DNA of 64,000 bases from Sinonovacula constricta (GCA_007844125.1 CM017563.1:29064094-29128093); one strand, 5' to 3'. Counted from the first letter of the stretch, positions 22,699 through 37,755 are shown. The notes: generated by a model not told the origin, from the sequence alone. Numbers and translations are program-made.

Positions 22699-24820
22699 AT
22701 AAAATTGATGATCATCTATTTCTTTAAATATAAATTATGCTAACATGACAGACACAATCACTAACAGCTGTAGGCAAGTTTGGGCTACAGTAGCCTTATT
22801 ATGACAAGATACAAGTAGATTATAAAGTTAATTCCACTTTCATCATATGATTTTGCTGGTTTATACACACATGTACATGTAAGAGTCGCATGTAAACGTG
22901 AACCAACTGAGTCAATCTGATTCTTTTTCGAACATGTTTTGTCTTGTTTTCTGCTTACACTTAAATGCATTGCTGTTGTAAAACTGTTGTCTGACATTAT
23001 TATTGAATGCATGCAATGGTAAGATTGCATTTTAGTGGTAAGGCCCATACATATGTTTCAATGAAACTATTGCTTAGCCGGATGCGCTCATAGCAAGGTT
23101 GGTCCTTTTATATTTAAGAATTTTTGACAGCTATTTGATTTAACTGTTGGCATATATCCAGCGTTAAATAGTCTTACATATATCACAAATTTAGGGCAGA
23201 TATTAAAATAACGTTTTCACAATTAAGCTGACATTGTATTAGGATGTTCGATTACCAGCAAAATGAATGTAAGGTGTGTAACATTATCGACGGTTATGTT
23301 TTGTTTAACAAGATGGCGACAGCATGCAAGTATGCTGTCCTATCATCATGGATTCTTGTTATTAAAACGGCAAAAGAAGCCTTACAGAATAAAACAAAAC
23401 AGCAACAAAACACGTTTTTTTCCCATAGATTTAAAGTACATGGGAAATACTATGCAAACTCGTGCCTGCTTGAAACAGAAATGTGCAAATACATACATTT
23501 TAGAATTTTTGTGTAATTAGAATATTTAGTTGCTGCGTCTCCTCTAGTTTGACGTGTTATATCTCCAAAATACATTGGATCCGTAAGACATTAGATAACC
23601 AAAATTAAATATACATGTGATTCGGTATTACTGACAACGGGTGGTTGTTGAATTGGCAGTTTTTTGTTTTAATTGCTCCTGACAAGGCCGTTTGATTTAA
23701 CATGCTTTGCATATTGAAAATTAGGATTTGAGCATTTTTCAAATGAAGTAACATAATTGACCTTTATAAATGCCCGGTGAGTTAATTAACATAAACAATT
23801 AACAGAATCACTGCCAGGTATACCAAACTGTTTGTACTGAAAACTTTCTTTGGTTGTGTCATTTTCAGATATCTACAGGCCAAAGCTACGTAAAGGTACA
23901 CTTGTGCGCAAATATCATTGTTTCTCCATTAAAAGGATACATGTTTTAGCGAGGCAAGCGATGTATGTGCAACGAAATGATTTTATCTACTTTGAAAAAA
24001 TACTTAGCGAACGATTAAAATTAACTTGTATACACGTCTTTCTAGTGAAAATACTTATTCACATAACCATGTTTATAGTTATAGGACGTCAAGTCAAGTC
24101 AAGGGTGGTATATTTATCATCGAGGTTAATTCCATGTTTTCTGATCAAACGTGCCAGTCCTCTGAAGAAACATGGGATTGAGAATATTAAGAAAAAAAAC
24201 TGCTCGTTCGAAAAACCAGACGCCTCGCTTCTCACGCCAGAATTGATCATGTGTTTTGATTGATGCAAGTATATATAACCCAAGGCTGTTATTTGTCTGC
24301 AAAATAATTCATCCTTAGCCACAAGTTATATTTTAGAAACACTGTGGACAAGAAATTGAATTATTAAATGAAGTAAACAAACCGTTCCTCCAGTATCTTA
24401 TGCCGGCATCATTGTGCTAACATTAATTTAAACGTACTTTTATATGAATGATATACAGCACTACCTCACGTAGATCCAAATATCTATTAAAATGGCATTA
24501 AGCGATATTAGTTTTTTGCTATGCATAATATACAGGTTCGCACGATCATTCCGTTTGTAAACATGCATTGAACAAACATAAAGTACACGGACAGGAGATT
24601 GTAACAAACATAAACTGATGTTATAAGATCGATATTCAATTTTGGATTTTATTATATTATAATATTAAAAAATACATATGTCAATGCTTGACTTCAGTAA
24701 GTCTTGTCAAACTTAACTATATAACTTTCTAAGTTTTTTTTTTCAGAACAGAAAACAGCTGTATCATCTTTTGGACATGAAAATCATTTTTTATAACACG
24801 AGTACATTTGTTTGTAACTT
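22699..24820. other. no gene supported
   Basis: A 137-codon plus frame at 23,850-24,263 opens next to a splice-acceptor-like TTGTGTCATTTTCAG (ending 23,869). It is Lys/Ile/Phe-rich and contains GTCAAGTCAAGTCAAG-like repeat DNA at 24,088-24,104, so I do not call it. The rest is A+T-rich. Confidence 0.3.
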
Positions 24821-24824
24821 GGTA

Positions 24825-25015
24825 CAACTCAGTCAGCTCAGTGCATGAGTTCAAGTCCCGATCGAGACAAGAACTTTCATGTGCGGGAGATCTTTACGTA
24901 GTGTGTTACGTAGACGGTTTTACCAAGACAGTCTGGATTATTCCTCCACAAGTAACAAGCTGGAATTCGCCAGTATGGCCATAACTGTGTCGGTGCGATG
25001 CAGTGAAAAACAACA
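24825..25015 (+). repeat. SINE remnant, family C
   Basis: A B-box-like GAGTTCAAGTCCC lies at 24,847-24,859. The head before it is truncated or decayed. The body, GGTTTTACCAAGACAGTCTGG followed by TCCTCCAC, resembles the body of the 28.3-kb SINE (GGTTCTACGCAGATATTTGTCTG...TCTCCACC). It ends in a short CAACAAC-rich stretch. Confidence 0.5.
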
Positions 25016-26990
25016 ACACCAAAAAACAACAACAACACTTTTGATAGCATTGATATAAGGTGATCATCTATATCAATTTTTTTTGCATTACCGAGTGTTA
25101 TAATTTAACCTTACTCATATGCACAAGCTACATGCATGTAACACCAAACTGCCCCTAAAGTGTCTTTTATCTAAATATACTTTCTTGTACCTCATGGCAG
25201 AAATAACTTCAACAAAGAATCATAAACAGCATGATACCTTTTATTGCAAGTAATTGATCTTTTCCTTCTCAAATTAACATACCCATTTACTTACAATGAT
25301 CACTTTTCCTCCATTAGTATACACTCTTAACAACATTTGGTTTTAATCCTTTATATTTCGAATGAGCAAAGTTATATACATGTTTACGGAGCAATCGTCA
25401 TTCCACTTCCACAAAATTAACAGCCTCTGTAAATAAATAAATGCTGCGCATAGTTAAGAAATAATAGGGATACAACTAACGATACAATATACACATACAG
25501 CAGACCTTGTACTGGACTGAGTGCAAGACTGAAAATCTCTGGAACTACTCCTTAATTTCAAATTGAAATCAAAAAAGGTTTATCTATTCCGCTAAACGTT
25601 AGATGCATTATGTACACTGAGGAATTACAATACGTTTTTTTTAAATAGCCTCGGTTTTTTAAACAAAGTAACATATCCAAAATTAACTTACCTTACGAAA
25701 ACGTAAAATTTTATTAAACTAATAAGAATATAGATAACATGCCACTTTTCAAACCTTGTCTACAATAGCACACTGTTCTATATTTAATTTACATCGAAAC
25801 TGATGGTCATTCCTCAAGGAATTCAAGCTGATTCTTCTATTTGTTATGCATATAACCCTTATAGATAGGCTTTGCGGCTGTAGTCCAGCAAGAGTACGTA
25901 TGCATGGATTATATAACAGCCAATAAAGCGCTATGCAAAAGACACAGAAACATCCACGTCGGTAACAAATATTTTCGCCAGCTGTTCGTACATCGCGTTC
26001 TGGCAGATTTACTGTCAAGAAACTCCAACCTTTACATAGACTTTTAGAAAATGTATGAGGTCAATAAAGGATTCGACAAGAGAACTTAAGTATTAATCAT
26101 GATAATGGACCAGAATGGTTCATATTCGATCCACTAAATGCTGGGTTTATAGATATATTTATCTTTAAAAAATATGAAAGAAGACAAGTACATCCACTAC
26201 ATCAATTTTTAGTGTAAGATCTGTTAGAAACTAGTTTGAAACGTATTTCTATATATGTGAGATCATGTCAAACAACTATTCCAATCACACTCTGTACAGA
26301 GAAATAAAATTATGTTAACTAAACATAGGAAGTGGTTTCCAGCTTCTTTAAGTGAACAGGGCAGATTATCATTAAAATAAGTCTGCAATCATGACCTTTA
26401 TATAAAGCGATACAACCAAACGTATAAATTATACGAACTTATAACACCTGTTTTATTCCCTCAAGACATTACGCCAAACAGTCATTATTTAGAATACGAT
26501 TCAAAATGACAAAAATGGTGAACACTAGATTTAGCAGTAAAAATTGTCTTTGAAGGCGAGGGAAGAGGTCCGAAAACAAACATTAGAACAGAACACAATT
26601 TTTATTTTTATTTTTTTCAAAGAACATTGTCGTATAATTGCAAGTTACACAAATCAAACATATGCATATTGTAATGAAACAATTACAAATTACAGACGAA
26701 GATTTTGCTACACGTTAAACCACATTTATTTCTGATATTCATGAAATAAGAATAATGACCACATTTTAAACGCCAGAAAGTGCGACACTTTACTTGTTAA
26801 TAATACAACATGGCGACATCTACAGAACTTTTTAGGACTGACTGCATATAGACATCGTGAGCATCTGTGTTTACAATTAAAAAAACTAGACGCATAACAT
26901 AACAAGAGGTTGGGGGGGAAATAGTTTCATCCATATACAATACAACAAACAATACATATAAATTAGAAACACCCACATTCGAATCGAAAC
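25016..26990. other. no gene supported
   Basis: The minus-strand frame 25,749-26,018 (89 codons, non-ATG start) has a balanced composition and a possible acceptor, TTTCTTGACAG, at its upstream edge. No family is recognised and it may be chance. Remaining sequence is A+T-rich. Confidence 0.25.
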
Positions 26991-26997
26991 ATGAAGT

Positions 26998-28305
<1,308 letters not shown>

Positions 28306-28310
28306 ATGTG

Positions 28311-28510
28311 GGGCATGGCTGAATGGCCAAATAGCAACTTCTCCGACTGCTCAGCCTCTCGCCGCTTGGATTCGAATCCCAGCCGTGGCGTTGCACATAT
28401 CGTGGGATTGTCTTCAGCTACATGTAACCTGAGATGCGCCAGTGGTTCTACGCAGATATTTGTCTGAGGTCTTTCTCCACCAACATATGTGGACGTTGCT
28501 AAAATTGAGA
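28311..28510 (+). repeat. tRNA-derived SINE, family C
   Basis: A box TGGCTGAATGGCC (from 28,316) and B box GGATTCGAATCCC (28,368-28,380), with the wider spacing of a Leu/Ser-type tRNA. The body runs through GCGCCAGTGGTTCTACGCAG and TCTTTCTCCACCAAC. It is related to the 24.8-kb remnant. Confidence 0.65.
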
Positions 28511-28595
28511 TTAAGATATTTTATTTTACTAATAAGGACTCTGAGTTATACATGGATACAAACATTATATTTTTTCATACCGTAATTACTTTCCA

Positions 28596-28745
28596 GGGCT
28601 CCTGAGCGAGTGGTCAGAGGTTCCAACGAGAAGAGTGATGTATCGTGTCCGATTAATCTTCTTTGACAGTCCCAAGACAAGAACCGGGCAATTCTCGTCA
28701 GAATAACACGAATTCAGAGGCGAACTATTTGATGAAACCATCTTT
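28596..28745 (+). repeat. possible SINE remnant
   Basis: An A-box-like TGAGCGAGTGGTCAGAGG is followed by a moderately G+C-rich body with AAGAACCGGGCAATTCTCG. No B box could be recognised and no second copy is present in the window. Confidence 0.3.
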
Positions 28746-30284
28746 ATTTACCAAATACATCATCATATACAAGTATATGAAGACATTTTATAATCAATGA
28801 ACGTTAGCTGTCATTGTGCTCTATGTAAGCAGGATTCAAATAAGTAAGTTCACATATATGAAAGCACGAATCAATTCCAGTAAGCCGACATATACTACCA
28901 GCCCAAGAAGAGGGAAACCAACCATATGAAGGACCCGATAACCATCGTTTTGATAATTAAAAATTTAAAATAAAAAACAATTTATTTAAGAACAATTTAA
29001 AAAAGAAAAGAAAAACGTTCTATGCTATATATTCGTTCTGATAACCAACATTGCATGGTACCGCTTTGTTTTCTGGCTGACTTTCGAATTTTTGGCGAAT
29101 CTCCGTGTGGCTCAATAAACATAATTTTACATTGCATTTTACTTTAACAATTGAAGAATGGAAAATTTAGCGAAGTTGTCAAATTTACCCAAAGTGTCGT
29201 TAAGTAGATTATTGCATGTATTAAATCCAAGCAGAATAAAGGCAATGCGTATTAAGTATAAGTAATTCTGTGTCACACAAAATCATATAGAGTCATCATG
29301 TTAGACTAATGGTCAAAAGGGCTAGTACAAGTACTCACAAACAACTGGCACTGGTCCAAACCCAGCTGATAGCTTTATTTCTGTCCATCTTCCTTAAAAT
29401 AATCCAAATAAGTTCATGATAATTATTTCGATGGTTATACATGTATGCGTTTGGGTTATTTGTAAGCGCACGATATTTTCTTTAATTGGTTATTTGTATA
29501 TAAATAATATTACTTCATATAAGAGCTTAAGTTAACGTTAACAACAATAATAATTTAGTTCCATTTGTTCAATGGATGATAACCGTGTATGTGTAAGTAA
29601 TAAAAATGTGCATGAAAATTAAACAATATTAATTGATACTGCAGGTGACATTTGCAGACAGAAACATTAAAATGTTTTCATTTGCTTGTTGTGTACAGGT
29701 TTATAATATATAAAAGTATCTGTGGAAAATGCTTTTTGGTACCATCACTATAAAATAATGATGAACTTTATATAACACATTACATTATATTAAATTTTGG
29801 CTAGGCACATTGATTATAAATGTATTGTCAACCACACATGTCTCTATGGAAATACAACATAATTAAAGCATGTTTCCACTTGGGAGCTGTTTTACTGACC
29901 ATAGATTGTGTTGATGATGGGGACTATCTCAGCTGAATAGCCATTTTATATGACCCGTCTGCGCAGTGCTGAAAATGACACTTCTTGTGTATTTACATAG
30001 AAAGGTACGTGCCAGCCCCATTCTCTGAAAGATGAAGATAATATAACCCAGTATTTTTTTACTCACGTTTATAACCTCCACATAACTCCGAAAGATAAAA
30101 CAATTAAGTGCATGGTACACACATACTGCTTATATTGGTCTGTAAGTCTATATTGAATTTGAAAAGTCCATACGTATTAATAACCAGTCTGTTAAAAACA
30201 ACATCACATTTCAAAATAAACATGAAAAAAATGAAGCAGAACTGACTGAGAGACTAAAATTGTTAAATTTTTAAATAATAGCCT
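28746..30284. other. no gene seen; A+T-rich DNA
   Basis: No repeat or coding signal could be supported here. Confidence 0.35.
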
Positions 30285-30342
30285 TAATATAATATAATAT
30301 AATATAATATAATATAATATAATATGTAATATAATATAATAT
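30285..30342. repeat. (AATAT)n pentanucleotide microsatellite
   Basis: About eleven copies of AATAT, interrupted once by a G at about 30,326. Confidence 0.92.
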
Positions 30343-30754
30343 CGGCTTATTTTGTGTACAGCAACAACCACTAAAACGACAAACACCCCTGAATCCATGA
30401 ATGATACAGAACAAGCACTGACAGTTCATACCTGTGGCGAAACTTACAAATCCGTCTGAAAAAACACATTCTTTAAAAAGTCGTAAGAAAGTTCCTTTTA
30501 GTGGACGTTCTAATCCAACATTATCTGCCCTATATAGGTAAACATAATGACAAAGTGCTTCTGACAAAAACAAGGTCGCATAATATATTTTAGGATAAAC
30601 TGCTTATGCTTGTAAAGATACGTATTGCTGCTTTTAAGACAATTAATGTTCTTTAAACTAAAAGTCGTTAATGAGTCATTGTAATGTACAGTAGAACACC
30701 AGCGTTTAAGGTTACGCTATTCAGATTAAAGGGTTGTTTACCGTTGTAGTATTA

Positions 30755-30882
30755 ATGACGTTTTTCGCATGACGTAGCATTCGCGTAATAGCTAGAAAGA
30801 AAAGGATCATACTAGAATATTCATTTGTTTATTTTTAACTGGGTTTCGTGAATGTTCTAGAAATTCGTTGGGTCTATATAAG
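30755..30882 (+). promoter_or_regulatory. heat-shock-type promoter: HSE cluster plus TATA box
   Basis: TTCGTGAATGTTCTAGAA (30,845-30,862) contains four alternating perfect nTTCn/nGAAn units in register, the canonical binding site for an HSF trimer or larger assembly. A second two-unit site, GAATATTC, lies at 30,815-30,822. Thirteen bases after the main HSE comes TATATAAG (30,875-30,882), which predicts initiation near 30,905 on the plus strand. Upstream, TGACGT occurs at 30,755-30,760 and again at 30,770-30,775, as CRE/ATF half-sites. The order HSE then TATA at short range is the known architecture of heat-inducible hsp genes; here it is seen, while HSF binding is inferred. Perfect four-unit HSEs are rare by chance. 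Confidence 0.65.
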
Positions 30883-30904
30883 GGCTTGTTAGTTTAAGTT
30901 TGAA

Positions 30905-31160
30905 CATAAAGTTTGGACATATTTTGAAATACTTGCAGCGTCTATATTAAACCTTTCTGTGTTGGAACTTACGTGGACTTATTATATTCTACAGTGATAT
31001 AGATATTAATGTGTTGGATTTGGAATTATATTAATTTCACTCGTATATTGTTCTACCTTTGGAATATTTCAACTGTGCGTATCTACTAGGACATTCTACC
31101 GAAAACTTTTCAGGATTATTCGACGTTGGATTATTAATTGGACTATTAATGGGACAAACT
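30905..31160 (+). ncRNA. predicted first exon or leader of a heat-inducible transcript, identity unknown
   Basis: From the TATA-predicted start (about 30,905) the sequence runs about 250 nt, a length usual for leaders of heat-shock genes, to ATG GGA CAA ACT (31,149-31,160), immediately followed by GTAAGC, a good splice donor. If unspliced the frame stops after six codons. An upstream ATG at 31,009 opens a 26-codon frame that stops before 31,149. No recognisable protein frame follows on the plus strand in the next tens of kilobases. The product could be a protein starting MGQT whose later exons lie far away, or a spliced non-coding heat-shock RNA. An LTR was considered, but no second copy is present. 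Transcript start and splice are predictions. Confidence 0.35.
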
Positions 31161-34100
31161 GTAAGCTAACATTTATTTTGTATTCTCAAATTTTGTCTGA
31201 TATATTTGTTATTATTTTGCTACGCCATATATTAACAAGTGTATTAAAATATTATTGTACTAGTTTGTTGCTGGCTTGTTCTTTCTGTTACACCATTTCG
31301 TCGTTTAGTAAACGTGCAATTTTATAAATAAATCTTTAATAGCGACACCGGTCGAAACAACCATGTTACGGATTTTTAAATGGCGTTGACGCAACTGAAG
31401 TTTTAATAATATAAGAGATGCAAAAATGTAGTGGCGGGATTATTTGTTTCTTAATTTTACTTAACACATATAACAATCTTAAGTCACACTCTTATACTCA
31501 TCACATTATTTGCTCGGTTTCGTCAACATTGAGCTTTATTTTGGATTTTCCTCAGAATTAAATATCGTTTCTTCCTTATATCTTGTATGATTGACAAATT
31601 ATCATCGTAGATCAGTCATTTCCTTCGTTTCTGTCAATCTATACAGACACATAGGCATGTGACTTAGATTAAACGTTAAGGTGCGTCAAATTGACATATA
31701 TAAGTCAATAAAATGCTGCCGAATTTTTTTTACTTACTAAAAATGTTTAAACAAATGTTTGACACATAGTTCGCCAGAATTCAAAAGGACATGTGTTATA
31801 GATAACTTACACGATATCTATATACGTTTATAAAAATGACAAGTTGATTATAACTTGAGAGAATGCTTCATATTTAAAACGAACTGCATAAACCTAAGGG
31901 TCAACATGGCCCGAGTGCATTATTTTTATATGCCTTAACTTAATTGTCTTTCTTGGTAAAAAAACGTATAAACAAATAATCCTAAGATTCAAGTTAATAT
32001 ATTAAGAACAATTTGTGTTATCTACGTTATCACCCGACTGCCAAAATAAGTTTCTTTTTAGCCAAATTTGTGTTCAAATAAACCATGATCCCATTATAAA
32101 TAATGTAATGGAAAAACACCTTTTCACCAGGCAATGGTGGTAGGTTTGTGAAGAACATTTCATTCTATTTTAAGACCGTAATCAAGAGAATGTTTGAGAT
32201 AATAAAATATTTTATTAAAGCGATAAAAAGCTTTTATAGCCATACGTTTCAACAGTTGACTACCGATTTCTTGCCTTGTTCTTTTCAAATGGCATTTTGT
32301 TATTTGTTTCAAGATGTGAAAAGGTTCTATGAGAAATGCCACATTTATTAACATTTGATTTACCACAAGGCAAAGACAATATGAATAGATAATTGTTAAA
32401 GTGATGGAAACATTGAGACAATGTGTTGCAAACATACATGTACAGTAAACAAGTCGACAAAAACCCTATTGAAACTCTAAACATTCTAAAAGTAATTTAT
32501 ATCAGCATTGAATTTACATAAACTTAAAACTAGGCATTTGTATGCTAGTAAAGCTTCTAGTCTAACGACCCAGAAGAACATCTCGTTTATACGAATTATA
32601 GTCAATCAAATCCATTTCTGTTTTAGAACCAGTAAATAAAGCCTAGAAGACTTGAGTACGGTCATTGATATATAAACGATATAAATAGGAATAAATGGTC
32701 TACTGGGAATTGACAAAGCAACATGAAAACCCACCAGTTGCAGTTTGTTCTGCGAATCTAAAAGACATTTACAATAAACATGTCCTAGTATGTCTTTGTC
32801 ATTACAAACTGTCGAAGCCAGCCTTGAAAAATATAAGTTTATCAAAGTTGCAATAATGAGTTTCAGTTTTCCTATTTACTTAACTTAAGCTTCTTTCAAA
32901 ATCATATTTGTTTTCATGGGTCTATATACTGACACGTACTTTTTACTGTGAATGAGTTTGTTGTCTGCAATATTTACATAATAACAATATTTGTTAAAGA
33001 TTTTGGCATAAAAACTTGCCGCTTACAGCATTGCACAAAATCGATTTCTTCTTAGAAAGCGTTAGCATTTCCCGTTAAACTGCAACTCATTCATAATTGT
33101 CCAGACGTCATTGATTTACCGCACCTGTTTTATTATACTTTTTTAATCGTTATTTTTCAGATTCTCCATTTTTGGCCTAATTGTTATCCTGGTGATAACA
33201 TCGTTATGTCATTTTCAACGATTGTGACGTCATCGGTTCAAAAAGAGGTTTGAGGTTTATTCCGTACGTACGTGTACAGGACAAAACTGTACGAAAACAG
33301 ATAAAATAAATAACATTTATGATAAAAAGTCCTCGAAGTTTAATTATCATGCAGTTTTCAAGAAAGCTTAAGCAATAATACTATTATAATATTATAACTT
33401 ATACAGTTATCGATGATGGAGATGTACCCATCTCTGTGATAACGGAAGATTTGGATTTATTTTGTTTTAAATTTGATTTTACCCTTCAATATCTATGTTG
33501 TAAACGATATCTACAAAGTTTGTACAAATGACCCTCTTATATATTTATGTGGTGCTACGGTCGTATTTATAAAGATACTTATCACTGGAACAATGTACCC
33601 TGGGTGTTTAATCCTGTAAGTAAGTAAGGATTATAAAAGTTAATATCTATTAAATAAGTTGTAGTGCATAGTTACTTCTATACCTTCAATTAACACATCA
33701 ACAAGCGAAACAAATATTGCATTTGAAGATAACTCAACACTATAAATATATGGTGAAGTTCAAAGATGAACAGATGCCTAACGATATTTTATTAGTATCA
33801 CTTTTCGTCGCATTACATATATTCAGTACATAAAGTTTCGAACAAAATTAAGATATAATTAAAATTCATTATCAATTGTTTGTTTTTTCTTAATATAATG
33901 TATGAGTGTAATAATCAGTGCGGAATTGTTGATCAGCTCTTGCAATTATAGAAAAAAAAGTATATATACTTCAAGTTTATTCTTCCTTGTGCTTGATGTC
34001 ATATGTATGTCATTGTATAAGTATGGCAAGATACTAATCTAGCATTTTCTTACAATAAGCATACAATGGCACATTTTAGAGAATCTGTTGTACACATAGA

Positions 34101-34779
34101 ACGCCTATGATAAAGCAAAGTGAATCGGCTTCTTCCTTCCCAAATGTTTTCTATTGAAAATTAAATAGAAGCTAATTTAAAAGCTGGTTCATTGTTGAAT
34201 TCATTGTTCAAGTTGTATTATCTTATTATTATTTTGATGGCTTGTAATATAGCATTCGTTATCTCTTTACGGTCGGTATCCGATTCAATTTATTGGTCAG
34301 GATCCAGACCCATTAAGATGCTTGTTTAAACAAAAATGTCCTTGAACAATTTTTTATTTTATATTCACATGATTGGGTATTGGATCTGGAAAATGTATAA
34401 AAAGAGCATGTTGTGTACGTTGGTTTGTTACAAGGCATGTCTTACAAGTGTCCCAAAACCCAAAACACGATTTTAGTAAATATGGTTCAAATAATAAATG
34501 TGTTAATACAAACACAAAATCAAAGTTTATTGTAAATAATAACTTTATGCAGTGATATTAGCTTATCAGATTGCATAAAGTAACACTTAAAGTAAAGAAA
34601 CAAAATATTATATGGCTGCAAACAACGCAATTGTTATAGGCCAAACTGTATACTTTAATTAAATACATTGTATAGTCAATTTGGAGTACACATTGGCGAA
34701 AGATATGCTGTCTTTGTTTTTTCGATAACTTATCATATTTAAACAAACAAACAAAAAAAACACAATTCTTCATGCTGCT
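31161..34779. other. no coding signal; possible intron of the heat-shock unit
   Basis: A+T-rich throughout. 33,169-33,232 carries a small palindrome (GTTATCCTGGTGATAAC, about 33,183) and a full CRE palindrome TGACGTCA (33,225-33,232). An acceptor-like CGTTATTTTTCAG ends near 33,160, but no convincing frame follows it. Confidence 0.3.
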
Positions 34780-36861
34780 GAAACATATGGCGAGCACATG
34801 TTAATCATGATAGAATACAGTCATTGATTTGTTTCATGGATTTAGCTTTGTGACTATTGCGCTGTAGTGCATGTAAAATAAAAATTTGATTTTGTAAACT
34901 TTCGGCAAAGGTTTTGGATTTATTCCACTAACATTCATAATTTACTTTTCTCCTCGAGTGTAAGAACGCTTCTTCACATATTTGTGTACGGCTGTTACAT
35001 AATCCTAGTCATTTCAGAACATTTTGATTCGTTAATCTAGCCAATCTTCTCAATACATGACATATGAGATGCGCATTTGTTCGCTTTGATTTGATGGGCA
35101 ACTGGACTTACGTAACCCGTTCAGCACATTTAACTTACGTGTATCAGTCAATCAAATGCCGTCGTCTTGAAAATACCTCGCACAAAGATGCATTTAAATA
35201 AGCACTTTGATTAATGATTCCGATAGAAATATTAGATAATGGGAGATCCGCGTAATTAAAACGATATCTAGATATCTAATAATCTATTTGCACTCTTAAA
35301 CGCCACGTTCAAGTGACATTACCTTCTGATTCCAAAATTTAACAATTAGATACAATATTGCAATGGTATATTTAATGCACTTTTACAAACCAAATTTGAT
35401 TTTTAATGACAGACTGTCTTACATGTACCGACGTTGTTCTTTTACATGTATATAGTCCATGTTTTCGTGCCATGTGTGTCGGCTAAGCACGCATTAAAAT
35501 AATAAATAATAGATCTTTTTATTTCATCGTGGTTCACTGGCTTCAATTAAATGGATGTGTAAACAAATCACCCTCAGTGATTCTTAATTAGGGGTATATG
35601 AGTTTATGGATATAATTTTGCTGTTTGACCTTCTTGTGATGTAAGTTACCATCAATTTGTAGGCATTTGTTTTTCTTCTTACACGGATTGATTGCTTTAT
35701 GTCGTTGGTTTTGATCGGGTTTGGAAAAAAAAATCGTCTGGAAGTAAATTCACCAAAGTATTACATCTAGAACAATAAGGACCACATAAGTACATTTACG
35801 ATGTACAAATGTTTGTTCCATATGTAAATATTTTAATGTTTAGATTAAACAGGACAGCACTTGAAACGCCATCATAGCGAGTCTTGTATGCCTTTATACA
35901 CACTGCAAGAAACAACCGGAGGTTACAAATATATGTGGTGATGACTGGTTGTTTATAAACACAAAAATTTCTGTGATTCAGTCCGCCGGGCAATGTACAT
36001 GTATCAACAACAAAGTTGTCTGCAGCCTTACAGGCTCCCATCAAAACAAAAACGTTGGCAATTCTTTTTAGATAATTTTAATTGACGCCGCTCTTGAGAG
36101 TGGTGCCTCTTATGGAGTGTGTAAACAAGAAATTGCAGCTGTTATGTTAGACTTTTTTTCTGAGAAAAAAACTGAGTATTCCTTTTTAAACATTGTAGCT
36201 TGCAGCAACAATGTGTAGCTTGTAAACAAGTAGGTGGCATTGGCAGGAATTCGCAACTGTTCGGCGAAGTTGTTTAACGAAAAAAACTGAATATACCGAT
36301 GTTAACAATGCAGCTTGCAAACACAGATGTATCAGAGAACCAGAAAAATAAAGAAAGTAGCAGATAATGGGAAGTATCCCACCAAAGTTATTGTTTGTTA
36401 CTGTCAAATGTTTAGGTAATTAATCGACAATGTAAGAGAGTGTTTAGTTTACAGGATAGTCATCTTCTTGTGTAATGCGCACTTTCTCTACGCTGCCTTG
36501 GATGTCTCACATCATAGCTCTTATTTGTACTTCTGTTGCATGTAACCTACATGTATTAGCAAGTAAAAGTCCCGATTGCGTACACAATTTTACGACAAAT
36601 ATTTGAACAACCAATATCTCATATTTCGGCCACCACGTCAAAGGTTTAGCAATATTTTTCACTGTTTTTGTTAGATTTTCATCATGATAAACAGGTGATT
36701 TTGTTTCATTTTTGGTAGCTGTCTAAATAAACAGTCAGTCGAAATCATGATATTCCGCGCGGAATGTTTTAACTATTACAATCAATTGCCGATATTTTAA
36801 TTACAGAAACAAGCAGTGTTCCAGAGTGGACCTTTTAAGTGGGACTTGAAGGGTCATCACA

Positions 36862-36967
36862 ACACCCCCACCCCACTCCACCCCCTCCACCCTCCACTCC
36901 TCCCTCTCCCCTCCACACCCTCCCTCTCCCCCTCCACTCCTCCCCCTCCCCTCCACACCCTCGCTCC
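36862..36967. repeat. pure pyrimidine-rich tract, 40-bp period
   Basis: Runs of CTCCACCC and CCTCTCCC; CCTCCACTCCTCC begins near 36,891 and again near 36,931. One strand is almost entirely C and T with a few A. It could form an H-DNA triplex. It is absent from the paired place in unit B (near 61.6 kb). Confidence 0.85.
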
Positions 36968-37755
36968 TTGTTTCCTTTTGACGAGTAACGGAAGCAATAA
37001 ATCACCGTATCCCTTCAATTTACGATAAACCGTTGCGGAATTATTCAAGATTAGACCAATAAGATACATTGGATTCTGTGTCATTTTGACAGCATAAGGA
37101 AAATGAATGACCGTTTGTTACTTAGCTAGCTCAGATGTCTACATAGAGGATATTGTAAATCGGGATATGGCGTAAACATACAACTAGTCTGTTTTTAATG
37201 TCCGGCCAAAAATGGCATTAATTTGTCATTGGAATGTTTTTAGATATGTAAAATATATTCTGACATCAAACAGATTAACCTGTCATTAAAACCTCCTTTT
37301 TATCATTTTCTCAAATTAATCTTTATTGATTATCTAACGCTGAAAGCAACATAGTTTTAAAAGCATGGATAAGCAAGTCTGACAGAATTACAACAGCGCT
37401 AATATTTTACAAATCTTGGTTTAACTAGGTAAATGAAGACGTTTTTGACTCATAAGATGATTTGGATCCAACCCTTAATGCTACATCACATGATAAGAAA
37501 ATTATTCAACCGTTTGTACACACGGTGCATCAAACAAATGCGTATACGGAGTAAATAAAACCATCCCTTTTATTGAACTTCTGTTAAAAAAATCAATGGT
37601 GTTATACTAATGTCAAACTGAAACAGTGCATTTAAAGCCATTCCAATATTCGGATGCATCATTTTTTAACAAATTTCACGCAGTGATCTAATAAAACAGT
37701 ATGGATTTTAACTCGTTTCTTGTTTGTTTTTTCTTATCATGCCAATCTGTCCCAG

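Noticed and set aside
23850..24263. A 137-codon plus frame
   Set aside because: Lys/Ile/Phe-rich, includes short-repeat DNA, and no family is recognised; the acceptor-like edge alone is not enough.
30700..31166. LTR of a retrotransposon carrying the HSE and TATA box
   Set aside because: No second copy, no TG...CA ends with a target duplication, no primer-binding site and no gag or pol in the window. It cannot be excluded if the partner lies elsewhere.
33225..33232. CRE palindrome TGACGTCA, also at 21,300 and 61,388
   Set aside because: Three 8-mers in 64 kb are not far above chance and none sits by a recognisable core promoter.
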